From NCBI GenBank assembly GCA_902406105.1, contig CABPCP010000088.1, positions 1-9,472 on the forward strand: a stretch of DNA of 9,472 nt. The letters run 5' to 3'. The notes below the pieces were generated by a model, which was not told the DNA's origin, ran no database searches, and saw nothing but the letters and a program-made list of their open reading frames with translations. Of this stretch, positions 1 through 9,472 are shown in pieces. The position numbers were made by a program, and so were the translations under genes. Within the stretch, counting starts at the first letter, position 1. Every line of letters starts with the position of its first letter. The stretch comes from an uncultured Mordavella sp. (GTDB lineage Bacteria; Bacillota; Clostridia; Lachnospirales; Lachnospiraceae).

Positions 1-10
1 GATCTCGAAA

Positions 11-47
11 TGGAAACAGCTCCATGATCTTCAAGATCATGAAGCTG
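11..47 (-). terminator. Probable Rho-independent terminator after rpoC
   Basis: Bases 17-31 and 33-47 form an inverted repeat of 15-nt arms around a single central base, with one mismatch (positions 22/42). In minus-strand RNA the hairpin is followed by TTTCCATTT, a broken U-tract. It lies about 90 nt past the rpoC stop, so it plausibly ends the rpoBC transcript. The stem is not GC-rich at its base and the U-run is interrupted, so termination may be partial. Confidence 0.55.
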
Positions 48-135
48 CTTCTTATCACTGTGTTCTAACCTTTTATATTTTCTTATTCTTTATTGCTATG
101 CCGTCTCTCTCCAGTATAGCAGCGGCCGTGTCTGT

Positions 136-3100
136 TTAGCTCTCAACCAACTCCGGCGAATCCTCCAGCGCCTGTTCCGTCTCCGGAACACTTTCCTGAA
201 GATTATCCTCCAGATCTGTCATCGCGATCTCTGCATCCTCATAATCGCTTTCCAGATCCAGATAAGCTTCCTCATTGTTCAGTGATTCCTCGCTTTCCAG
301 ACGGATGTCTTGGTATTTTCTCATACCAGTTCCGGCTGGAATGTGCTTTCCGATGATTACATTTTCCTTCAGGCCTACCAGCGGATCAATTTTCCCTTTG
401 ATCGCCGCTTCTGTTAAGACCTTAGTGGTTTCCTGGAAGGATGCCGCCGACAGGAAGGAATTGGTTGCAAGAGAAGCCTTGGTGATACCAAGCATGATCT
501 GCTCGCCTGTGGCTGGTTCTTTCCCTTCTTCCTCCAATTTCTTATTCATGTCCTCGAATTCCAGGATATCAACATTGGTTCCCGGCAGGAATTCAGAATC
601 TCCCGCATCCTCAATACGGACTTTCTTCAGCATCTGCCGTACGATAACCTCAATGTGCTTGTCATTGATGTCTACACCCTGGAGACGATATACACGCTGT
701 ACTTCCTGAAGCATGTAATCCTGTACTGCCCTCAAGCCCTTGATCTTCAGGATATCATGCGGGTTGACGCTTCCTTCGGTCAGCTCGTCGCCGGCCTCAA
801 GCTGGGCGCCGTCCGTCACTTTGATCCGAGATCCGTAAGGGATCAGGTACGCTTTGGTCTCTCCCGTCTCTTCGTTAGTAACAATGACCTCGCGCTTTTT
901 CTTTGTATCATTGATCGTAGCCGTGCCGGCGAATTCTGTGATGATCGCCAGACCTTTCGGCTTTCTCGCCTCAAACAGCTCTTCTACACGGGGAAGACCC
1001 TGTGTGATATCATCTCCTGCCACACCGCCGGTATGGAAGGTACGCATGGTAAGCTGAGTCCCGGGCTCGCCAATGGACTGGGCGGCAATGATTCCAACCG
1101 CCTCACCAACCTGCACCGGTTCTCCGGTAGCCATGTTGGCGCCATAACACTTTGCGCAGATTCCATTGTGGGAACGGCAGGTCAGGATGGTACGGATCTT
1201 GATCTTCTTTAATGGCTCGCCGTTTTCATCCACGCCTTTCTTCATGATCAGTTCCGCACGTCTTGGTGTTACCATATGGTTGGCTTTTACCAATACGTTG
1301 CCGTCTTTGTCTTTGATATCCTCGCACAGATACCGCCCTGTGATTCTCTCCTGCAGGCTTTCGATCTCTTCGTTTCCATCCAGGAACGCTTTCACATACA
1401 TACCCGGAATCTCTTCGCCCTTCTCCACACAGTCTCTCTCATGAATGATCAGCTCCTGAGAAACGTCTACCAGACGTCTCGTCAGATAACCGGAGTCGGC
1501 GGTACGAAGAGCCGTATCGGAAAGTCCCTTTCTGGCTCCGTGGGCAGACATGAAGTATTCCAGTACGTCCAGACCCTCACGGAAGTTGGACTTGATTGGC
1601 AGCTCAATGGTACGTCCTGTGGTATCTGCCATCAGCCCGCGCATACCCGCCAACTGTTTGATCTGCTTGTCGGAACCACGGGCTCCGGAGTCCGCCATCA
1701 TATAAATATTGTTGTATTTGTCAAGTCCGGTAAGCAGCGCTTCTGTCAAAGCATCGTCTGTTGCTTTCCAGGTCTCTACCACTTCTTTGTAACGCTCTTC
1801 TTCTGTGATCAGACCACGCTTATAGTTCTTGGTGATCCGGTCTACCGTATCCTGAGCCTTCTGGATCATCTCCGGTTTCTGCGGCGGCACCGTCATATCA
1901 GAAATGGATACCGTCATAGCAGCTCTCGTAGAATATTTGTAACCGATGGATTTCACCGCATCCAGCACTTCCGCCGTAGCTGTGGAACCATGAGTGTTGA
2001 TAACCTTTTCCAGGATCTGCTTCAGCTGTTTCTTTCCTACATGGAAGTCTACTTCCAGAAGCAGTTCATTTCCTTCCACTTCACGGTCTACAAATCCAAG
2101 ATCCTGAGGAATGATCTCGTTAAAGAGGAATCTTCCCAGGGTAGACTCGATGATCGCGGATTTCTCTGTTCCATCCGCCATGGTCTTGGTCACTCTTACT
2201 TTGATCCTGGAATGCAGTGTCAGGGCTCCATTCTCATAGGCTAAGATCGCTTCATTTACGTTGCGGAAGGATTTTCCTTCTCCCAGCGCTCCCGGACGCT
2301 CCTGGGTCAGATAATAGATTCCCAGTACCATGTCCTGTGACGGAACTGCCACCGGACCTCCATCGGAAGGTTTCAGCAGGTTATTCGGAGACAGCAGAAG
2401 GAACCGGCATTCTGCCTGGGCTTCTACGGACAGCGGCAGATGCACCGCCATCTGGTCTCCGTCAAAGTCTGCGTTGTACGCTGTACATACCAGCGGATGC
2501 AGCTTGATCGCCTTACCCTCTACCAGGATCGGCTCAAACGCCTGGATACCCAGACGATGCAGCGTAGGGGCACGGTTCAGCATAACCGGGTGCTCCTTGA
2601 TCACTTCCTCCAGCACATCCCATACCTCTGGCTGAAGTCTTTCTACCATCTTCTTAGCGTTTTTGATATTGTGAGCGGTTCCATTCTGTACCAGCTCTTT
2701 CATAACGAAGGGCTTGAACAGCTCGATCGCCATCTCTTTAGGCAGACCGCACTGATAGATCTTCAGCTCCGGTCCTACCACGATAACAGAACGTCCGGAA
2801 TAATCCACACGTTTTCCAAGCAGGTTCTGACGGAAACGTCCGGATTTTCCCTTCAGCATGTCGGAAAGAGACTTCAGCGCCCGGTTTCCTGGGCCAGTGA
2901 CCGGACGGCCCCGACGGCCGTTGTCGATCAGGGCGTCTACCGCCTCCTGAAGCATTCTCTTCTCATTTCTTACGATAATGTCCGGCGCGCCCAGCTCCAG
3001 CAGGCGTTTCAGACGGTTGTTGCGGTTGATGATCCGGCGGTACAGGTCATTTAAGTCGCTGGTAGCGAAACGTCCGCCGTCCAACTGTACCATAGGCCGC

Positions 3101-3837
3101 AGATCCGGCGGGATGACCGGGATATTGGTCATGATCATCCACTCCGGTTTGTTGCCGGACTCACGGAAAGCTTCCACTACTTCCAGACGTTTCACGATAC
3201 GGGCACGTTTCTGGCCGGTAGCGCCTTTTAAGCCTTCCTGCAGTTCTGTGTATTCTTTATCCAGGTCAATGGCCCGCAAAAGCTCCTGGATGGCCTCAGC
3301 GCCCATTCCCACACGGAAAGCGCCGCCCCAGCTCTCTCTTGCTTCCTGGTATTCCTGCTCTGACAGGACCTGCTTATACTGAAGATCTGTCTCTCCTTTA
3401 TCCAGTACGATATAAGAGGCAAAGTACAGCACCTTCTCCAAGGTTCTTGGGGAAAGATCCAGGATCAGTCCCATACGGCTTGGAATTCCCTTAAAGTACC
3501 AGATATGTGACACCGGAGCCGCGAGGGCAATATGTCCCATCCGTTCCCGGCGCACGCTGGACTTGGTCACCTCTACGCCGCATCGGTCGCAGACTACGCC
3601 TTTATAGCGGATCTTCTTGTACTTTCCGCAGTGGCACTCCCAGTCTTTGCTGGGTCCAAAGATACGCTCGCAGAACAGACCGTCTTTCTCCGGTTTCAAG
3701 GTCCTATAGTTAATGGTCTCCGGTTTTGTAACCTCTCCTCTGGACCACTCCAAAATCTTCTCAGGTGATGCCAAACCGATCTTGATCGCGTCAAAGGTCA
3801 TTGGCTGATACGTTTGTTCCCTGTTATTTTCTGGCAT
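136..3837 (-). CDS. rpoC: DNA-directed RNA polymerase subunit beta'
   Basis: This is the largest subunit of RNA polymerase; it pairs with beta to form the catalytic cleft and carries the metal-binding active site. The protein has 1233 residues. Visible landmarks, in order: the N-terminal zinc site C68, C70, C83, C86; sigma-binding clamp helices around 256-306; the active-site motif NADFDGDQM at 455-463 with three Mg-binding aspartates (D457, D459, D461); the bridge helix around 767-792; the second zinc site C838, C887, C894, C897; and the trigger loop around 931-940. There is no large trigger-loop insertion, as expected for Firmicutes. The last 53 residues hold 21 Asp/Glu and no Lys/Arg. The ATG is preceded by AGGGG at 3845-3849 with a 7-nt spacing. 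The 14-bp gap after rpoB indicates cotranscription. The reading frame is intact, with no intein or frameshift. Confidence 0.99.
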   Translation of the reverse strand: MPENNREQTYQPMTFDAIKIGLASPEKILEWSRGEVTKPETINYRTLKPEKDGLFCERIFGPSKDWECHCGKYKKIRYKGVVCDRCGVEVTKSSVRRERMGHIALAAPVSHIWYFKGIPSRMGLILDLSPRTLEKVLYFASYIVLDKGETDLQYKQVLSEQEYQEARESWGGAFRVGMGAEAIQELLRAIDLDKEYTELQEGLKGATGQKRARIVKRLEVVEAFRESGNKPEWMIMTNIPVIPPDLRPMVQLDGGRFATSDLNDLYRRIINRNNRLKRLLELGAPDIIVRNEKRMLQEAVDALIDNGRRGRPVTGPGNRALKSLSDMLKGKSGRFRQNLLGKRVDYSGRSVIVVGPELKIYQCGLPKEMAIELFKPFVMKELVQNGTAHNIKNAKKMVERLQPEVWDVLEEVIKEHPVMLNRAPTLHRLGIQAFEPILVEGKAIKLHPLVCTAYNADFDGDQMAVHLPLSVEAQAECRFLLLSPNNLLKPSDGGPVAVPSQDMVLGIYYLTQERPGALGEGKSFRNVNEAILAYENGALTLHSRIKVRVTKTMADGTEKSAIIESTLGRFLFNEIIPQDLGFVDREVEGNELLLEVDFHVGKKQLKQILEKVINTHGSTATAEVLDAVKSIGYKYSTRAAMTVSISDMTVPPQKPEMIQKAQDTVDRITKNYKRGLITEEERYKEVVETWKATDDALTEALLTGLDKYNNIYMMADSGARGSDKQIKQLAGMRGLMADTTGRTIELPIKSNFREGLDVLEYFMSAHGARKGLSDTALRTADSGYLTRRLVDVSQELIIHERDCVEKGEEIPGMYVKAFLDGNEEIESLQERITGRYLCEDIKDKDGNVLVKANHMVTPRRAELIMKKGVDENGEPLKKIKIRTILTCRSHNGICAKCYGANMATGEPVQVGEAVGIIAAQSIGEPGTQLTMRTFHTGGVAGDDITQGLPRVEELFEARKPKGLAIITEFAGTATINDTKKKREVIVTNEETGETKAYLIPYGSRIKVTDGAQLEAGDELTEGSVNPHDILKIKGLRAVQDYMLQEVQRVYRLQGVDINDKHIEVIVRQMLKKVRIEDAGDSEFLPGTNVDILEFEDMNKKLEEEGKEPATGEQIMLGITKASLATNSFLSAASFQETTKVLTEAAIKGKIDPLVGLKENVIIGKHIPAGTGMRKYQDIRLESEESLNNEEAYLDLESDYEDAEIAMTDLEDNLQESVPETEQALEDSPELVES

Positions 3838-3844
3838 ATTGGCA

Positions 3845-3849
3845 CCCCT
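3845..3849 (-). promoter_or_regulatory. Ribosome binding site of rpoC
   Basis: The minus strand reads GAAGGGGTGCCAAT directly before the ATG. AGGGG, 7 nt from the start, is a good Shine-Dalgarno match and fixes the rpoC start within the 14-bp rpoB-rpoC gap. Confidence 0.75.
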
Positions 3850-3851
3850 TC

Positions 3852-7721
<3,870 letters not shown>

Positions 7722-7733
7722 ATTGACGTTTCA

Positions 7734-7739
7734 CTCCTC
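7734..7739 (-). promoter_or_regulatory. Ribosome binding site of rpoB
   Basis: Minus-strand GAGGAG lies 12 nt before the rpoB ATG. The spacing is slightly long. A GTG closer to the site is out of frame with rpoB, so the ATG giving MEKNRIRPI remains the best start. Confidence 0.65.
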
Positions 7740-7746
7740 ATTTATT

Positions 7747-7776
7747 TTTTTGTGGGCTGCGTCAATGCCCCAAAAA
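7747..7776 (-). other. Possible stem-loop in the rpoB leader
   Basis: In minus-strand RNA, UUUUUGGGGC (7767-7776) can pair with GCCCACAAAAA (7747-7757) around a 9-nt loop, leaving one bulged A. The hairpin ends 7 nt before the GAGGAG site. It lacks a following U-run, so it is not a terminator. It could be a processing site or a translational control element, but half of its pairs are A-U and it may be chance. Confidence 0.3.
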
Positions 7777-7777
7777 C

Positions 7778-7808
7778 ATTGCAAACTCATTGAAAACGGC
7801 TTTGTCAA
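7778..7808 (-). promoter_or_regulatory. Weak second candidate promoter for rpoB
   Basis: A perfect minus-strand TTGACA (7803-7808) is present, but the best -10 is TGCAAT (7778-7783), a 4/6 match at a poor 19-nt spacing. It is listed because the -35 is consensus and it lies in the rpoB leader. It is much less convincing than the promoter at 7861-7890. Confidence 0.2.
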
Positions 7809-7860
7809 GCAGTTTTTTTCGCAACAATATGGCATAGCTTTCCACAATAGTGCATTTTTA

Positions 7861-7890
7861 AATATAGCACAAAACTTTTTAGCTTGTCAA
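7861..7890 (-). promoter_or_regulatory. Probable sigma-A promoter of rpoBC
   Basis: On the minus strand, TTGACA (7885-7890) is followed by an 18-nt spacer and TATATT (7861-7866), with TGC directly before the -10 as an extended -10 element. Transcription would start near 7854, giving a leader of about 130 nt. The TGA stop codon of the upstream ATPase (7887-7889) lies inside the -35 box, so the promoter abuts the end of that gene. It would let rpoBC be transcribed independently of the ATPase. Confidence 0.65.
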
Positions 7891-9281
7891 CAACTTTTCA
7901 AGGAAATATTCCCTTCTCTCTCAGCCATTGCTTCCAGCTCCGGCGTAAAGCCATTGACGCTGAATAGAATGAAATGTTCTTGGCGCTTCTGTTCGCTCCA
8001 CTCCACCTGAGCCGCCTTCTCCTTCAACTTCTCCAGCACATTGATCCCAACCGGACCTTTCCAGTATTTGCATTCGCCAAAGATGATATTTCCATCCTCC
8101 TCATCCAGGGCCACAAGATCGATCTCGGTATCTTTGTTATTCCACCAGCGTCCCACCTTCTGGACATAGAACGGCCAGTTTCCGCCGGCGCTTAGCTGCC
8201 ACAGCTTCTCCCTGCAGATATCTTCATAGACAAAGCTTACATGTCCATCCATAAAATGATCTGTAATTTTCCGCATCACCAGTTCACTGTGACCGGATTC
8301 AATATATCCCAGATTCGGAAAGATAAATTTAAACCAGAACAAAAGGAAATTATCTTTCAGACGATATAGGCCCTTCTTACTTTTTTCCGCGGATTTTTCA
8401 GTCACTGGAACCTCCCGGTACAAGAGATCAAGATCTATCAGTGTCTTCAGATACCTGGTAAGTTTGGACTGGTTCACTTCCAGAGAAGCCGCGATCTTAG
8501 AAAGCTTCTGGTTCCCTGCCGCAATGGACTTGATGATGGAAAAGTAGCTTCCCACCTCTGATACTTCTTTTTGCAGAAGGAAATTAGGCTCATCATACAA
8601 AAAGCTGGATGTGTTTACCACGTTCTCACGGATCGCTTCATAGATATCATCGCTTTCCGCAAAGAGTTCCACATACTTTGGCACTCCCCCTGTCACGCTG
8701 TAATAAGAGATCAGTTCCTTCTCTGTACGTCCCGGATAAAACTCCCCATAATATTGAAATGGAATCTGTCTGAGTTTAATCTGAGCTGTCCGCCTTCCAT
8801 AGAGAGGGCTTCCATAATTCAGCGTCTGTTCTTCCATCATATGGATCAGCGAACCGCACAGAATCACCATGACATTCTCCTTCTTCAGGATCTCATCCCA
8901 AATCTTCTGGAAGACAGAAGGAAACGCCGGGTTCGCCTTCCCCAGATATTGAAACTCATCCAGAATCAACAATTTCTTCTGCCTTGTTCTGGCATTTGCG
9001 ATTGTCTGAAATAAAATCTCCCAGTTATCAACTGATGCGTTCCCAAGCAATGGGTCGTTCAGATATTCCGCCGCAAGATCCTTGAACTGGCTGCGGTTCT
9101 GCGCCTCGCTTTCCTCCGTTGCTAGGAAATACAACGCTTTTTTCCCTTTCATGAATTCAATACACAAAGAAGTTTTTCCCACTCGGCGGCGCCCATATAA
9201 TACGACTAGGCTCGCGCCCTCTCTTGTGTATTCCCGTTCCAATGTCTCCAATTCCTCTCTGCGGTCAACAAACTTTCCCAT
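7887..9281 (-). CDS. AAA-type ATPase with DUF234 nuclease-like domain
   Basis: This 464-residue protein belongs to the archaeal-type ATPase / DUF234 group (COG1672-like). Its biological role is unknown; DNA binding or cleavage coupled to ATP hydrolysis is an inference from the domains. Residues 1-240 are the P-loop ATPase: Walker A GRRRVGKTS (30-38), Walker B LLILDE with D108 and E109, a sensor-like CGS at 142-144, and the family motif SPLYGRR at 158-164. Residues about 245-290 look like a winged helix (KLSKIAASLEVNQSKLTRYL). The C-terminal part (about 350-464) fits a PD-(D/E)XK fold with E353, D388 (EID) and E403-C-K405, so the catalytic set appears intact. There is no signal peptide or membrane segment, so it should be cytosolic. 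The start is supported by AGGAGG 7 nt upstream and by the MGKFVDRREEL N-terminus typical of the family. It has its own promoter and lies directly upstream of rpoB, an unusual place for an accessory gene. Confidence 0.9.
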   Translation of the reverse strand: MGKFVDRREELETLEREYTREGASLVVLYGRRRVGKTSLCIEFMKGKKALYFLATEESEAQNRSQFKDLAAEYLNDPLLGNASVDNWEILFQTIANARTRQKKLLILDEFQYLGKANPAFPSVFQKIWDEILKKENVMVILCGSLIHMMEEQTLNYGSPLYGRRTAQIKLRQIPFQYYGEFYPGRTEKELISYYSVTGGVPKYVELFAESDDIYEAIRENVVNTSSFLYDEPNFLLQKEVSEVGSYFSIIKSIAAGNQKLSKIAASLEVNQSKLTRYLKTLIDLDLLYREVPVTEKSAEKSKKGLYRLKDNFLLFWFKFIFPNLGYIESGHSELVMRKITDHFMDGHVSFVYEDICREKLWQLSAGGNWPFYVQKVGRWWNNKDTEIDLVALDEEDGNIIFGECKYWKGPVGINVLEKLKEKAAQVEWSEQKRQEHFILFSVNGFTPELEAMAEREGNISLKSC

Positions 9282-9288
9282 CCTTCCA

Positions 9289-9294
9289 CCTCCT
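9289..9294 (-). promoter_or_regulatory. Ribosome binding site of the ATPase gene
   Basis: A perfect AGGAGG on the minus strand lies 7 nt before the ATG. It supports the chosen start and predicts efficient translation. Confidence 0.85.
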
Positions 9295-9321
9295 CGATCA
9301 GTATTTCCAGCCTATACAATT

Positions 9322-9349
9322 ATTATACTTCAAAGTATAATAATTTCAA
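9322..9349 (-). promoter_or_regulatory. Promoter of the ATPase gene
   Basis: On the minus strand, TTGAAA (9344-9349), a 16-nt spacer and a perfect TATAAT (9322-9327) predict a start near 9315 and a leader of about 34 nt. Both boxes fall within repeated AAGTATAATAATT half-sites, so a protein binding the repeats would block RNA polymerase. Confidence 0.65.
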
Positions 9350-9356
9350 GTATAAT
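9329..9356 (+). promoter_or_regulatory. Possible divergent plus-strand promoter
   Basis: The plus strand has TTCAAA (9329-9334, 4/6 to the -35 consensus), a 16-nt spacer and a perfect TATAAT (9351-9356), predicting a start near 9363. It arises from the same half-sites as the ATPase promoter, so it may be a by-product of their symmetry. The plus-strand terminator at 9438-9472 makes it worth recording. Confidence 0.3.
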
Positions 9357-9369
9357 AATTTCGAATAAT

Positions 9370-9383
9370 TGAAAACGTTTCCG
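9370..9383. promoter_or_regulatory. Possible CcpA (cre-like) site
   Basis: TGAAAACGTTTCCG matches the Gram-positive cre consensus TGWAANCGNTNWCA at 12 of 14 positions. It lies about 55-68 bp upstream of the predicted ATPase transcription start. Such partial matches arise by chance, so this is a weak call. Confidence 0.2.
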
Positions 9384-9394
9384 GTTCCGAACAT

Positions 9395-9420
9395 AAAAAC
9401 GGGCAGGTAACTGCCCGTTT
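9395..9420 (-). terminator. Terminator of the unseen upstream gene
   Basis: A perfect 10-bp stem, AAACGGGCAG / CTGCCCGTTT with a 4-nt loop, is followed on the minus strand by a T-run (TTTTT including three stem bases). It would end a minus-strand gene entering from beyond 9472, possibly rplL, and would isolate the ATPase gene from it. Confidence 0.75.
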
Positions 9421-9437
9421 CAGACTGTAGACAAAGT

Positions 9438-9472
9438 TGGTGCTGGAGCCTAGCTCCAGCACCACTCTTTTT
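9438..9472 (+). terminator. Strong hairpin with plus-strand T-run
   Basis: The arms TGGTGCTGGAGC (9438-9449) and GCTCCAGCACCA (9453-9464) pair perfectly over 12 bp with a 3-nt loop. The plus strand continues CTCTTTTT to the window edge, a classical intrinsic terminator. On the minus strand the hairpin is followed only by ACTTTGTC, so termination there would be weak. Outer AAAG/CTTT bases can extend the stem on either strand, so bidirectional use is possible. Confidence 0.65.

Larger units (their letters stand above)
9318..9360. repeat. Three 13-bp half-sites, operator-like
   Basis: On the plus strand, AATTATTATACTT (9318-9330) is the exact reverse complement of AAGTATAATAATT (9333-9345), with CA between them. 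The second arm recurs exactly at 9348-9360, and with the trailing TC this makes two identical 15-bp direct units (9333-9347, 9348-9362). An outer pair, CAATTATT (9317-9324) and AATAATTG (9364-9371), is also inverted. The arrangement resembles a multi-site operator over the ATPase promoter. The binding protein is unknown; the ATPase's own winged helix is one candidate. Confidence 0.7.
9363..9472 (+). ncRNA. Candidate short divergent RNA, about 110 nt
   Basis: No open frame of note lies here. A plus-strand transcript from the candidate start near 9363 would contain a perfect 10-bp hairpin (9397-9420, loop GTAA) and end at a 12-bp hairpin (9438-9464) followed by CTCTTTTT. This is the layout of a small RNA with an intrinsic terminator. 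It also explains why that T-run points away from every gene in the window. The alternative is that both hairpins simply belong to the 3' end of an upstream gene. Confidence 0.25.

Noticed and set aside
1276..2244. 322-residue open frame on the plus strand inside rpoC
   Set aside because: It lies antisense to a fully conserved rpoC region, its translation resembles no known family, and it has no convincing ribosome binding site. It is a shadow of a codon-biased gene.
8571..9014. 147-residue plus-strand frame inside the ATPase gene
   Set aside because: It is antisense to the Walker B and sensor region of a well-recognised protein and shows no independent support.
9333..9362. Tandem 15-bp repeat as a CRISPR or satellite remnant
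   Set aside because: There are only two direct copies, with no spacers, and they overlap an obvious promoter. An operator explains them better.
7803..9436. Shared GACAAAG near 7803-7808 (minus) and 9430-9436 (plus) as inverted ends of a mobile element
   Set aside because: Seven bases is within chance, neighbouring bases do not match, and no target-site duplication or transposase is visible.

Overview
The window reads as a Firmicutes chromosome, most probably Lachnospiraceae (Blautia/Dorea/Mediterraneibacter-like). This rests on the forms of RpoB and RpoC: a compact beta' without the large trigger-loop insertion of Proteobacteria, Lachnospiraceae-like N-termini on both subunits, acidic tails on both, and strong AGGAG-type ribosome binding sites. 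The family assignment comes from recognising the proteins, not from a search.

All three genes lie on the minus strand, so transcription runs from high to low coordinates. At the top (9395-9472) are two hairpins. One looks like a terminator for an unseen upstream minus-strand gene; the other carries its T-run on the plus strand. Next comes an AT-rich promoter/operator region (9317-9371) made of three identical 13-bp half-sites, then a 464-residue AAA-type ATPase with a winged helix and a C-terminal PD-(D/E)XK nuclease-like domain (DUF234/COG1672 type, 7887-9281). A 165-bp spacer (7722-7886) holds a good rpoB promoter, whose -35 box contains the ATPase stop codon, and a leader hairpin. Then follow rpoB (3852-7721) and rpoC (136-3837), 14 bp apart, and an inverted repeat past rpoC that is probably a terminator (11-47).

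rpoB and rpoC are ordinary and intact; they encode the two large subunits that form the RNA polymerase active site. The position of the ATPase is unusual. In most bacteria rplJ-rplL leads directly into rpoB, and here an accessory gene with its own promoter sits just upstream of rpoB. rplL itself lies outside the window, so the interruption is inferred.

The best candidate for something undescribed is the ATPase-nuclease cassette with its control region. Its -35 and -10 boxes are embedded in repeated half-sites. The same half-sites create a possible plus-strand promoter pointing at a plus-strand terminator about 110 nt away, which would give a short divergent RNA. No gene-free stretch exceeds 300 bases.
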